This document shows, piece by piece, positions 26,762-36,134 of a stretch of DNA of 64,000 nucleotides. Made by a program: the position numbers and the translations under genes. The DNA is from Alteromonadaceae bacterium BrNp21-10 (GTDB lineage: Bacteria > Pseudomonadota > Gammaproteobacteria > Enterobacterales > Alteromonadaceae). Under the pieces are notes generated by a model that was given only the letters and a program-made list of their open reading frames with translations, ran no database searches and was not told the origin of the DNA. The stretch covers positions 38,326 through 102,325 of the forward strand of contig JAUHQD010000014.1 of the NCBI GenBank assembly GCA_030418115.1, in the 5' to 3' direction. The first letter of the stretch is position 1. Every line of letters starts with the position of its first letter.

Positions 26762-28990
26762 ATGAATAGAAGACAATTTCTACGTTTTTCAACGAATGCA
26801 CTTACGACCTCAATGTTACTCTCTACTGTTAGCAACGTCGCCAGTGCCACTACTGTAATCAATCATCCGAATACGATATTTTTACAAACCCCCACTGATA
26901 GCATTGCGACCAATTTGCAACAGGCTTTTGAATCGGCTTATCAATTATGGCTATTCGATCCACAAGGTCGTAGACCGGTTATTTCAGTTCCGGCTGGCAC
27001 CTTTTACATTGATGAAATTGCTAATAACGATCGTGGGGATTATCCCTTTCATCTACCACCCACCTTTAAATTAATTGGAGCTGGCAAAACACAAACTCGA
27101 ATTATAAATCGTACACAATCACTGCCCGCTCAATACCGCTTGTTGTATACACGCCCGCAAAGCCGTTTAGATATACTCAATGAATGTGATGCTAGCGATG
27201 GCAGTTGTATATCTAACGCGATGCTGGCACATGGCGCGGCGACCAATATTGAGATTGCAGACTTAGCTTTGCAAGACTTTGATTACGCCATCGGCTTACG
27301 CGATGCACAGCAGTGTCATATTCATGATTGTATCTTTGACGGCAGCCTAGTAGCCATACAACTGGTTACTGGTGATACCTTTGGTAACAACGCTCATCTT
27401 ATAGAGAACTGTGATTTCAATGCCACCCAGAGCAATGGTAATGATCTGCGTTTTTGTCTGCGCTTTGAAGCGCCTTTTAGTAATGTATGGACGACCACAG
27501 AAACCGGCGTCCCCTCACTAGCTGAATGCGAAGCACTCGGTGGTTCGGAGCTTGATTACAATGCCACCTATCAAACCTGTGATGTTGCCAACGACACACT
27601 GCTTCAGGAATATTTAAACAGCATGTTTGGTATTGAGGCGACTAGCGATATTTCTAATAGCCAATGTGAAGTAACTGGTTGTGAGTTTCGACATGCTGCT
27701 TATAGCGCCATTGAATTTGCCGGTAAGCTCAATCAGCATAATCAAGTTCGCTATAACAGTTTCTACGATTGTTGTGGTACCGCCATCGAGTTTGACAAAG
27801 GTGCTAGCCACAATACTGCCAGTGCCAACATCATATCGGGGATGAAACCCTCGACGGCATTTGCCCCCTCTATTCCTTATGTTTTCCAAGCAGCTATCCA
27901 AGAACAAGAAGGCAGTCACACTGCTGACGTGCGGATGAAATCACTCATTTCAGAACTGGGATATGACGATCCTAATCACATTAATTATCGCGGTGATGAT
28001 ATTTTTTATCGCGCTAGTAGCTTACCAATGGGTAACCAAATATCCGCTAATCAATTTGATATTTCCCGCAGTTATTGGCTATCTGAATACGAAAGCAACT
28101 CTAGCAAGGCGGCGAAATTACCTGATGTCTACCCCAGTATTAAAATTCGTAAACCACTGGACACCAACGTTACCGACAATATTGAATTTGTGAGTAATGC
28201 CCAACTACATGTGACCAATACTCAGATAATGGGACAATCGCTGATTATTTATCCTGATGATGAACTTCGTGATAACCGTGGCGGGGCGCAAGTAAATGGT
28301 AATCAATTTCATGGTGCGCTTTTCATTGTGGGGACCGAAGCGGCGCCTAAAAGTACTATGCCCTTGACGATCACCTATAATAACTTTGGCGTTGCCGGCA
28401 ATGCGCAACGTGGAGGAATAAACTGCAACTATGCCAAAGCACAACACATTGAGCTTAGTGACAATCAATTTGCCTGCGCAACCAATGCATCTTCCAGCGT
28501 CATCCAAAAAATAGACATAGGTGATTTTCAATGCCTGAATAATCAGTTCTTACTGCCTACAGCGAATAGCTTTTATCTACGTTCGCTAACGGCGGACAGC
28601 AACAGAAGTAATCAGACTTCACTTATTGGTAACACCTTTGAAGGGGGCGTTTCGCTATCCATACAAGATTGGAGTGACAACAGTTGGCAGTCGGACACCG
28701 ACACCACGTTATGTAATGACAGTCTTAATTTTAGTCAAAACACCATCCACAATTTAGCTGGGGCATCTAAAGTGGTGGGCGTTACTATTTGGTATCGAAA
28801 TCTAACCTTAAACAGTAACTATTTCGATCACTGCGAAAACAAAATATACCAGCTATATGGATTATCAGACACGTTACAACAGGATGGTTTAAACAACCTT
28901 AATTTAGCCAGCAATTCCCAAAATAGAGCTTATAGCCGTAACTATAGGAATAATAGCGGACATTATATTACCTCGACATTTTGGGCATAA
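26762..28990 (+). CDS. Exported right-handed beta-helix protein, Tat-type signal
   Basis: The 742-residue protein begins MNRRQFLRFSTNALTTSMLL, a twin-arginine-like signal with hydrophobic core and an Ala-x-Ala-like end near residue 29. An N-terminal pectate-lyase-like domain follows (TNLQQAFESAYQLW...ISVPAGTFYIDE...PFHLPPTFKLIGAGKTQTRI). Then come many short beta-helix coils with Asn ladders (HNQVRYNSFYDCCGTAIEFDKG, NQISANQFDISR, NQFHGALF). Such folds bind or cleave polysaccharides. No catalytic set is clear. It starts about 185 bp after phoU and has no Pho box, so co-regulation is unlikely. Confidence 0.75.
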   Translation: MNRRQFLRFSTNALTTSMLLSTVSNVASATTVINHPNTIFLQTPTDSIATNLQQAFESAYQLWLFDPQGRRPVISVPAGTFYIDEIANNDRGDYPFHLPPTFKLIGAGKTQTRIINRTQSLPAQYRLLYTRPQSRLDILNECDASDGSCISNAMLAHGAATNIEIADLALQDFDYAIGLRDAQQCHIHDCIFDGSLVAIQLVTGDTFGNNAHLIENCDFNATQSNGNDLRFCLRFEAPFSNVWTTTETGVPSLAECEALGGSELDYNATYQTCDVANDTLLQEYLNSMFGIEATSDISNSQCEVTGCEFRHAAYSAIEFAGKLNQHNQVRYNSFYDCCGTAIEFDKGASHNTASANIISGMKPSTAFAPSIPYVFQAAIQEQEGSHTADVRMKSLISELGYDDPNHINYRGDDIFYRASSLPMGNQISANQFDISRSYWLSEYESNSSKAAKLPDVYPSIKIRKPLDTNVTDNIEFVSNAQLHVTNTQIMGQSLIIYPDDELRDNRGGAQVNGNQFHGALFIVGTEAAPKSTMPLTITYNNFGVAGNAQRGGINCNYAKAQHIELSDNQFACATNASSSVIQKIDIGDFQCLNNQFLLPTANSFYLRSLTADSNRSNQTSLIGNTFEGGVSLSIQDWSDNSWQSDTDTTLCNDSLNFSQNTIHNLAGASKVVGVTIWYRNLTLNSNYFDHCENKIYQLYGLSDTLQQDGLNNLNLASNSQNRAYSRNYRNNSGHYITSTFWA

Positions 28991-29023
28991 ATAAGTACTG
29001 ATATGCATAACATGGTCGCCCTA

Positions 29024-30208
29024 TTATTGGGCGACCTTAGCACGTTGTTGCAACATATTTTGCATATACAGCTCTGCGGCAATAGTGGCAACTTCTGCAA
29101 TGGCTCGGGGGTCGCTATCATCACCGAGTTCAAAAGTAATCGACGGCGTGTGAAAACGTTCAAAAAAGTAACTTTTAGTGGTTGGTTTACTGGTGTTATG
29201 GCTGGATTTTCGTTTGAAGGATATATCAGTTTTGGCTGCATCTAATTGCTGTAACCAGCTAGCCACAAAACCTGCTAATTTCTGCATCTGCTGATCTTCT
29301 TGGGTATACATAACGTCATACCAAGTGGAATGAAAATCCAACATCCCCCACACCTCACTAACCTTGGCAATGTCGTCAATCACGCGCTTAATATGTTGGG
29401 TTTCTGGTTGAGTAAATGGCCCCCAATCCCGATTCAGATCAATCCCATTAGCATTGTACCGCCAGTTACCGGCAGCCACGCCGTCTGGGTTAATATTCGG
29501 CATAACCAGCAGATTGAATTGCTGGCGAAATTGCAGTGACAAAGGATCATTAGCACTGATACGTTCAACAAAAGCGCGCATCGCCATCGCCCCGGTTATT
29601 TCAGGCGGATGCTGACGACCTAATAATACGATTGTCGGATAGCTCACTTGCGATGACATAGACAACATAGAAATGGGCCGGCCTTGCACACTTTCCCCTA
29701 TTTCTTTTAAAACAAACTTAGCATCCCGTTGCAGCAATTGCTGTAACCACAGTTGATAGTCGCTATTGCTGATCAGCGGTTGGGCGGCAATCCAAGTGGT
29801 GGCTTCGGTCACTTTCAAGCGCAAGCTAAATTGAGATTGTTGCACGTCGACATCCACATCAGACTTTGGCAACGATGACCATTGCTTGCCATCCACACTC
29901 ATTTTTGGCCAGTATCTAAAACGGAATTCAGGATAACGAATATTGATGGTTATCGGTGATAGCCCCTGCCCCAGCTTGGTCACTTTAAAAGCGTACCAAG
30001 GACTGGGGTTAATGGGCTGATTTTCAGGTTGTAGGGTCAGGGTAAATTGATTATCGGATAACACCTGACAATCATGAAAGCGGCCGCTTTCAAATTGCTT
30101 ATCCAATTTATATTCGGCTGATTGGCAATCTTTGCTACCTTCATCAGCCCACACTAACAATGCAGAAAAATAGACAATAACACTCAGTAACTTGACTACT
30201 TTCTGCAT
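29024..30208 (-). CDS. M14-family zinc carboxypeptidase
   Basis: The 394-residue secreted protein (signal MQKVVKLLSVIVYFSALLVWA) has an N-terminal beta domain, then the M14 catalytic domain. Zinc ligands are seen as HxxE in RQHPPE (about 200-203) and the later His in LDFHSTWYD. NPDGVAAGNWRYNANGIDLNRDW holds the substrate-binding Asn-Arg, and the catalytic Glu lies in ITFELGDDS. It removes C-terminal residues from peptides, probably in the periplasm. It is the last gene of the TBDT-DASS-SGNH-M14 group, 23 bp after the SGNH gene. The start at 30208 puts the signal peptide first. Confidence 0.87.
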   Translation of the reverse strand: MQKVVKLLSVIVYFSALLVWADEGSKDCQSAEYKLDKQFESGRFHDCQVLSDNQFTLTLQPENQPINPSPWYAFKVTKLGQGLSPITINIRYPEFRFRYWPKMSVDGKQWSSLPKSDVDVDVQQSQFSLRLKVTEATTWIAAQPLISNSDYQLWLQQLLQRDAKFVLKEIGESVQGRPISMLSMSSQVSYPTIVLLGRQHPPEITGAMAMRAFVERISANDPLSLQFRQQFNLLVMPNINPDGVAAGNWRYNANGIDLNRDWGPFTQPETQHIKRVIDDIAKVSEVWGMLDFHSTWYDVMYTQEDQQMQKLAGFVASWLQQLDAAKTDISFKRKSSHNTSKPTTKSYFFERFHTPSITFELGDDSDPRAIAEVATIAAELYMQNMLQQRAKVAQ

Positions 30209-30231
30209 TGGTTGGTATCCACTAATTAAAA

Positions 30232-31053
30232 TTATTGATAAAACTGCTGGGAAGTTTGCCAAGCAATTTGTTGTAAGGCTTTAACTTGCTTTGCGGGTAA
30301 ATCCGCAGTGTAGGGTAATCCATCTGGGGTTTTACCCTGCAAGGACGCATAAAACGTACATGCCGCTAAATAGGTTCCCGCCACACTAGGATGCTTTTCT
30401 ACGCTGCGATAAATCACCTTACCCTCTGCACCAAAGCCTTGCACATCTTTACTGTACAATTCAATATCGGGATGACTTTGCTGGGCTGCTGCAAACGCGA
30501 GCCCCACTGGCACCACCAACATATTCAAAGCATTACCTTGGCGAACATAAGCATCCCGCAACTCGGTGGTCATTGCTGCATTGCCTTTATAGCCCCAGGT
30601 CATAAAGAATACCGGCTTGGCAGCATGTGCTCTAACCATTTTGCTCAATTCAGCACTGGCTTGTTTGAAGGCTTTGCGGCTTTTGCTTTTAATGGGACCA
30701 TTACTGTAATCCTGTAGCACCACCACATCCCAATGGTTATCGCCGGGTAACTTCAACAAGTTAGCCACTCCCGGTACATGTTCATGTAAGCGACCACCAG
30801 AAATGGTTTTTAAACGAGAACCATACTCACCCTTTTCCCAAGCGCCTGATGCTCGCACTAAATTGCTATAATGATTAGCAATACCATTATTAAAATAACT
30901 AAAACTATTACCCACAAACATGACTCGTTTAGGGGCATCAATAGATTTAATTTTCGGCTGTGGCGCGGTTTGTTCTGCTGACGGAGCCGCCACAACTCCT
31001 AGATTTATAATTAGGCCAACAACAGTGACCAAGGTTACCAAAATGCGTTTCAT
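30232..31053 (-). CDS. SGNH/GDSL-like hydrolase, secreted
   Basis: A 273-residue protein with signal peptide (MKRILVTLVTVVGLIINLGVVAA) and an SGNH fold. Block I is VMFVGNSFSYFNNG with the probable nucleophile Ser in GNSFS, the oxyanion Gly/Asn region lies near VLQDYSNGP, and the block V His is in EKHPSVAGTYLAACTFY. This variant resembles DUF4886-like SGNH proteins rather than classical GDSL lipases. It is likely an esterase or deacylase acting in the periplasm. It sits between the DASS transporter (27 bp) and the M14 carboxypeptidase (23 bp). Confidence 0.8.
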   Translation of the reverse strand: MKRILVTLVTVVGLIINLGVVAAPSAEQTAPQPKIKSIDAPKRVMFVGNSFSYFNNGIANHYSNLVRASGAWEKGEYGSRLKTISGGRLHEHVPGVANLLKLPGDNHWDVVVLQDYSNGPIKSKSRKAFKQASAELSKMVRAHAAKPVFFMTWGYKGNAAMTTELRDAYVRQGNALNMLVVPVGLAFAAAQQSHPDIELYSKDVQGFGAEGKVIYRSVEKHPSVAGTYLAACTFYASLQGKTPDGLPYTADLPAKQVKALQQIAWQTSQQFYQ

Positions 31054-31080
31054 GTCATATTCCTAAATAAAAGGGTGGCG

Positions 31081-32568
31081 CTATGAAGAGAAAATATAAG
31101 GAGCCCACCAAATAGAAACGATGGAGATTAAAAACATACCGACAATGTTCAGCATCAAACCACCCCGTACCATTTGCGGAATAGTGATCGCGCCGGATGC
31201 GAAGACAATGGCATTTGGTGGCGTCGCCACTGGCAACATAAAGGCACAACTAGCCGCTAAGGTAATAGGTACGCTGAGCATAAAAGGGTCAAGTCCGGTT
31301 TGTATGGCAATGGCCCCCATCACCGGCAAAAAGGTCGCCGCCGTGGCTAGATTACTCGTCAGTTCGGTTAAAAATATCACCAGTCCTGCTGCTGCAATTA
31401 CCAAAGCCACCACACCAATATTACCTAGTGGAGCCAAACTTTCTCCCAACCATAAAGCCAGACCGGTATTGGACACGGCAGCCGCTAAGCTCAATCCGCC
31501 TCCGAATAAAATCAATACCGCCCAAGGCAAACGATTAGCATCGTGCCAGGTAAGTAGTTGTGGCTGCTCTTTTTCACCGCTTGGCATAAGGAACAACAAC
31601 AAGGCCGCAACCATAACGATACCGGTATCGGATACACCTTCTAAGTTTAGTGCGGCTTCTAGTGGCCGGCGTAGCATCCACGCAAAGATCACTAAGCAGA
31701 AAATAACTGCCACGCGACGTTCTGCTGAACGCATCGGCCCTAACTCTGAACGTAGTTTGCTGAGATGTGCTTGCACCGCGGGGTTTTCTTTAACGGTGAC
31801 TTTAAAAGCCAAACGAGTAAGTACAAACCAAGTGATTGGCAACATTAATATCATTACCGGTACACCAACGGCCATCCAGCTTGCGAAGCTAATTTCAATA
31901 CCATAGCTTTCCTGTAAAAAGGCGGCGAGCAAGGCATTAGGCGGTGTACCCACCAAGGTCGATAAGCCGCCAATAGTGGCACCGTAAGCAAGACTAAGTA
32001 ACATCGCCACCTGAAAATCGGTTTGCTGTTTAGCGTTTAATTCACTGGCGTGGTCAATAATCACTTTGACCACCGACAGACCAATGGGCATTAGCATCAT
32101 GGTGGTAGAGGTATTCGTCATCCACATCGACAATACCGCGGATACCAGCATAAAACCGGCAATTAGGCGTTGGCCATCGGTGCCGGTTTTAGTCAGGATC
32201 ATCAAGGCAATGCGTTTATGTAAGTTCCAACGTTCCACCGCAATCGCTAATAAAAAAGCCCCTAGGAATAAATAGATGATCGGATTGGCATAGGGTGCAG
32301 CGGCATCTTTAATTGAACTAATGCCCAATAGATCAAACACCACTAACGGGATAAAAGCGGTGACGGGTACCGGAATCGCTTCCGTTGCCCACCATAACGC
32401 CATCCATATACCAACCGCTGCGGTGCGCCATGCTTCAGTAGGCATAGTTTGCTGCACACCATCAAAAAACATCATTAACGCAAAAATAGCCGGGCCCGCT
32501 AACATGCCAATATTCTGGTAATTAGCACGCATATATACGGATTGTTGTTCTACATTTTCATTTGTCAT
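31081..32568 (-). CDS. DASS/SLC13-family anion symporter
   Basis: The 495-residue inner-membrane protein has about twelve helices. The family signatures are SNT-like motifs in the two halves: MWMTNTSTTMMLMPIGLSV near 148 and LTSNLATAATFLPVMGAIA near 410. PVATPPNAIVFASGAI follows, a stretch conserved in divalent-anion:sodium symporters. Substrates of the family are C4-dicarboxylates, citrate or sulfate; the exact one is not visible. It follows the TBDT gene by about 90 bp and precedes an SGNH hydrolase, so it may import the product of that locus. Confidence 0.88.
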   Translation of the reverse strand: MTNENVEQQSVYMRANYQNIGMLAGPAIFALMMFFDGVQQTMPTEAWRTAAVGIWMALWWATEAIPVPVTAFIPLVVFDLLGISSIKDAAAPYANPIIYLFLGAFLLAIAVERWNLHKRIALMILTKTGTDGQRLIAGFMLVSAVLSMWMTNTSTTMMLMPIGLSVVKVIIDHASELNAKQQTDFQVAMLLSLAYGATIGGLSTLVGTPPNALLAAFLQESYGIEISFASWMAVGVPVMILMLPITWFVLTRLAFKVTVKENPAVQAHLSKLRSELGPMRSAERRVAVIFCLVIFAWMLRRPLEAALNLEGVSDTGIVMVAALLLFLMPSGEKEQPQLLTWHDANRLPWAVLILFGGGLSLAAAVSNTGLALWLGESLAPLGNIGVVALVIAAAGLVIFLTELTSNLATAATFLPVMGAIAIQTGLDPFMLSVPITLAASCAFMLPVATPPNAIVFASGAITIPQMVRGGLMLNIVGMFLISIVSIWWAPYIFSS

Positions 32569-32619
32569 GGGTACCACTTATTGATAACTGCCGAACAGCT
32601 GTATCATTAAAATATGCGT

Positions 32620-32650
32620 ATCGCCAAAACACTCATAGTGCCTCGGCGAT
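32620..32650 (-). other. Hairpin between TBDT and DASS genes
   Basis: ATCGCC/GGCGAT outer stem (6 bp) and CACT/AGTG inner stem. There is no T tail, so it is more likely an mRNA-stabilising or processing hairpin inside one transcript than a terminator. Confidence 0.4.
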
Positions 32651-32660
32651 GATCACATTA

Positions 32661-35600
32661 TTAAAGGAACGCTTTAAATTCCAGATAGTAATTTCGACCT
32701 AAGTCACGATGGGCATCGGAGAAATAACCAAAATATCCATCAGCCAAAGGCGCGCGCTCGTCCGTTAAGTTTTTCAAGCCTAGACGAATGCGCATACGCG
32801 TATCCTGCACATCAAAACGATAATCGACGGTAGCATCAAAGGTGGTCATGGATGGAATGATATAACGGGTACCATCACTTAACGTCAGTGAGCTTTGATA
32901 AAATTCACCAATTTTATAACCACTTACCGATGCGCCCCAACCGCCTTTACGCCATGACAACTTAGCCGAATGGCGTTCATCCTGATTACCATCCATACCG
33001 ATTAAATCAGCAAAACCATTAACTGGATAGTTAGAGGGGATAACACCGCTTTCTTGAGCATCAACCAACGCAGCTATATCGCCACCCGCTTGTTGCTCAA
33101 ATTTATCGAGAAACGCGCCGTTATAGCGGAAGTTAAACTTACCAATTGCTGTGTCGAATTTGTAATAAACGCCAATATCATGACCAGATACCGTGCGCGT
33201 ATCCAAATTGGCATAATTATCATTAATATATTTAATGTTACCGGCAGGGCATAAACCAGCAGCGGTATAAATGGCGGCATCATCTGCACCGATTTCATCA
33301 CGCACCACAGCAGGATTGCTATTTACTGCATCACAATTACTAGCACCACTTTGTAAACGATAAACCAAATCGAGTAGGGTGTGGTTTTCTTCCCCTAATA
33401 AACCAATGGTATTTTCTTTTTTAATGGTCCAGTAATCCAGAGTAATCGACAGATCACGAGTCGGAGTAAAAACCAAACCCACTGAGGTATTCGTGGATTC
33501 TTCCGGAATGAGATCCTCACTCCCTTGTGCAATCCGCTGCATCGCGTATTCGCAATCAAGTACATCTTGATCAGGATCACCGCCATTCTCCGCCGCATAA
33601 GTACAAGCCCAATCGATACGAGTATTATTTCGAGCAACAATCTCTTCATTGATGGTGACCAAATTTGGCGCTCTAAAGGCTTCAGACCAAGAACCTCTGA
33701 CCAACACTTCGTCAATGGGGCGCCAACCAAAGGCCACTTTCCCCACTGTGGTATTTTTCACATCAGAGAAATCTTCATAACGCACTGCCATTTGTACATC
33801 GAGATTATCTAAAACGGGGAGCTGTAACTCGGTAAATAATGATGTCACGCTGCGCGAACCACTGTTATCTGGGGTTGGGCTGGAATTCACCACATCGGCG
33901 ACAAACGGATAGGTATCACCGTCACCGTCGACGAATTGGATGGTGCCATCGAGTCGGTCATCACGATCATCGTTAAAGGATTCTTTACGATATTCAAAAC
34001 CCACTAACATACCGGCTGTACCGCCGGGTAAGCTGAATAAATCAGTGTTGGATATTTTGCCATCAAAAGTAGTGAGCTTAGTTTCACTGATCCGTGAGAC
34101 ATCAATGAGAGCACGTTCAATATTACTATTTACACCACCACTAAATGGGTTATATGCAGCGTCAGTTGTATCGTTAAGAGCTTCTTGCATCAAAGTATTA
34201 GAAACACGATTATGGGTGATATCGGTTTTTTCAGCTTTTGACCAAGACACCGCACTTTCCCAATCCCAATCACCTAGAGTGCCACGGAAGCCTTGTAAGA
34301 AACGATAGGCACGACCGTCATTATCGATAACCCGTGGGATTTCCGTAAAACGATAGTTATCCATTAGTAACGCCATACCTTCACAAGGTACATCGGTGCC
34401 GATAACGCTATCGGGTAAGCGATTAGGTGAGCCGCAAGGCCCTAACGGGTTCCAATAATTATCCGCCGCCACTGTCAATTTAGAGGTGGAAAAGGGAGCC
34501 GTCGTATGGCGAACTAAATTAGTGCTCGAATTGTAAAAAGAGAATTCAGTAAAACTTTGAATACCGTTTTCAAACTCATGATTAATAAAAGTAAACAGAT
34601 TGGTTCTGGCCAATTGCGACATTAAATCACGATTTTCATTAAGATTGTGACGATAGGTTCCCTGCCCGTCAATTGCACCACAAGTGCCATAACCAATATC
34701 ATACTCGCAACGGTCATCACCAGCAGGATAGGTTTCAAATTCACCACTTGAATCCGTTAAGACATCCCGCAATCCTGAACTATTGGCACTGTTAACTAGG
34801 TCATACTGACCGTAAATAGAGTTAGCACTGTCATTACGAAATGCAGTATCCCCCGCCCATGGTGAATCTTCTGGAATACGATCTCTGAAATCTGAATTTG
34901 ACCAACGAGGATCTTCAGAAGAATTGACTCTATCTCGGTCATAATAGTTAAAGAACGTACTAACATTGGTACGACCGCCGTTAAAATCTTTACCCCATTC
35001 AATGGTCAGGGTTTGGTCTTTACGGCCAACGTGTTCGAAACCGGCAAATTTGGCGCGAACATTTAACCCGACAAAATCACTTTTAATCACATGATTGACC
35101 ACACCCGCAACGGCATCAGCGCCGTAAATGGCAGACGCGCCGTCACGTAACACTTCCACCTGCTCCAGTCCGGCGACTGGAATGGTGTTTGAATTGACCG
35201 TGTTGACTGGTACAAAACTACCACCCACTGATTCGGTTTGATAGGCTGCTGAGTTAACCATGCGGCGGCCATTGAGCAACACCAATGTATTACCGGTGCC
35301 AAGGTTACGTAAGTTAAATGCCCCCACATCACCACGGGCGGAATTGACACCGCCACTGATATTTTCGGCTTCATTAAAAAAGTTTTGGCCATTCTCTGGA
35401 ATTAAATCTAATAATTCATCACCCGAATCAACGCCCAACTCGGCGATATCTTCTGCCGTAATTAATGACACCGCCAACGCTTCGCTAATTTTTCCACCGC
35501 GAATTTGGGTACCTACCACCTGAATTTTTTCTACTGCTTTTTCATCTTCGCTAGTGGTTGATTCTTGAGCAGAGGTTTGAAACTGAGTTAACGCGACCAT

Positions 35601-35675
35601 TAAACCAAGCAAGTAAGGTGTTGCCCGATAGCCACGGCGATAATGCGAACGTATAGTTTTTGTAATTGCATTCAT
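32661..35675 (-). CDS. TonB-dependent outer-membrane receptor (1004 aa)
   Basis: A signal peptide (ending QTSAQE) is followed at once by a TonB-box-like KIQVVGTQI. The plug comes next, with SLITAEDIAELGVDSGDELLDLIPE, LVLLNGRRM and VEVLRDGASAIYGADAVAGVVNHV (about 50-200). The 22-strand barrel ends ...YYLEFKAFL. There is no N-terminal STN signalling domain even though an ECF sigma gene lies just upstream. The large Oar/peptide-type build and the nearby M14 carboxypeptidase suggest import of peptides or peptide-like compounds, but this is inference. Confidence 0.9.
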   Translation of the reverse strand: MNAITKTIRSHYRRGYRATPYLLGLMVALTQFQTSAQESTTSEDEKAVEKIQVVGTQIRGGKISEALAVSLITAEDIAELGVDSGDELLDLIPENGQNFFNEAENISGGVNSARGDVGAFNLRNLGTGNTLVLLNGRRMVNSAAYQTESVGGSFVPVNTVNSNTIPVAGLEQVEVLRDGASAIYGADAVAGVVNHVIKSDFVGLNVRAKFAGFEHVGRKDQTLTIEWGKDFNGGRTNVSTFFNYYDRDRVNSSEDPRWSNSDFRDRIPEDSPWAGDTAFRNDSANSIYGQYDLVNSANSSGLRDVLTDSSGEFETYPAGDDRCEYDIGYGTCGAIDGQGTYRHNLNENRDLMSQLARTNLFTFINHEFENGIQSFTEFSFYNSSTNLVRHTTAPFSTSKLTVAADNYWNPLGPCGSPNRLPDSVIGTDVPCEGMALLMDNYRFTEIPRVIDNDGRAYRFLQGFRGTLGDWDWESAVSWSKAEKTDITHNRVSNTLMQEALNDTTDAAYNPFSGGVNSNIERALIDVSRISETKLTTFDGKISNTDLFSLPGGTAGMLVGFEYRKESFNDDRDDRLDGTIQFVDGDGDTYPFVADVVNSSPTPDNSGSRSVTSLFTELQLPVLDNLDVQMAVRYEDFSDVKNTTVGKVAFGWRPIDEVLVRGSWSEAFRAPNLVTINEEIVARNNTRIDWACTYAAENGGDPDQDVLDCEYAMQRIAQGSEDLIPEESTNTSVGLVFTPTRDLSITLDYWTIKKENTIGLLGEENHTLLDLVYRLQSGASNCDAVNSNPAVVRDEIGADDAAIYTAAGLCPAGNIKYINDNYANLDTRTVSGHDIGVYYKFDTAIGKFNFRYNGAFLDKFEQQAGGDIAALVDAQESGVIPSNYPVNGFADLIGMDGNQDERHSAKLSWRKGGWGASVSGYKIGEFYQSSLTLSDGTRYIIPSMTTFDATVDYRFDVQDTRMRIRLGLKNLTDERAPLADGYFGYFSDAHRDLGRNYYLEFKAFL

Positions 35676-35771
35676 TTTTGTTATTCCTGTTGTGTATCCC
35701 CCTTACATCGTTTGAGTTGTAAAAAACCCCTACAGCAATGTGAAATTTTTGTTAAAAATTATAGTGAGGGT

Positions 35772-36134
35772 TTAAAAAACAATAAGTGCCACAAAGCCAG
35801 CGACAATAATGGCGATACTAATTAAGGCTGCATAAGGGTCGGTAGCGACACGCTCATCTTGTGGTTCGTCTGCTGGAGAATGGATGACTGGGAATGCCAC
35901 CACTTCGGGCAATTCTATTTGATGCTGTACATCGTTGAGGGTGGCCATTTTTGCCCACACTTCGGCGAGTTCTTCAAAGGCCCAACGATGGGTTGGGTCA
36001 GAGTCCAGCCATTGGTTGAATTGCCCTTGTTGTTGTTCGCTAAGACTGCCTGAATCCAGTTTAACCAACCACTGAGTGGCTTCTTGAACTGCCGACTCAG
36101 GAATACCATAGCCTATCCATTCATCTAAAAACAC
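35772..36134 (-). CDS. Short FecR-like anti-sigma protein lacking the periplasmic domain
   Basis: The 120-residue protein has the DUF4880 region of FecR proteins (VQEATQWLVKLDSGSLSEQQQGQFNQWL...HRWAFEELAEVWAKM, about 17-70). It ends with a single transmembrane helix (AALISIAIIVAGFVALIVF) at the very C-terminus. The roughly 200-residue FecR periplasmic domain that normally touches the receptor is absent. Translation starts at a GTG sharing its G with the stop of the sigma gene (TAGTG), so the two are coupled. No frameshifted remainder was seen in the 96 bp before the receptor gene. Confidence 0.8.
   Translation of the reverse strand: MFLDEWIGYGIPESAVQEATQWLVKLDSGSLSEQQQGQFNQWLDSDPTHRWAFEELAEVWAKMATLNDVQHQIELPEVVAFPVIHSPADEPQDERVATDPYAALISIAIIVAGFVALIVF

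Noticed and set aside
31121..31906. 261-aa ORF antisense to the DASS transporter
   Set aside because: A mirror frame of a recognised membrane protein gene; its composition (Ala/Lys/Thr) is typical of a shadow frame.
35676..35771. Frameshifted remainder of the FecR periplasmic domain before the receptor gene
   Set aside because: The 96-bp gap is too short, and its frames do not resemble FecR.
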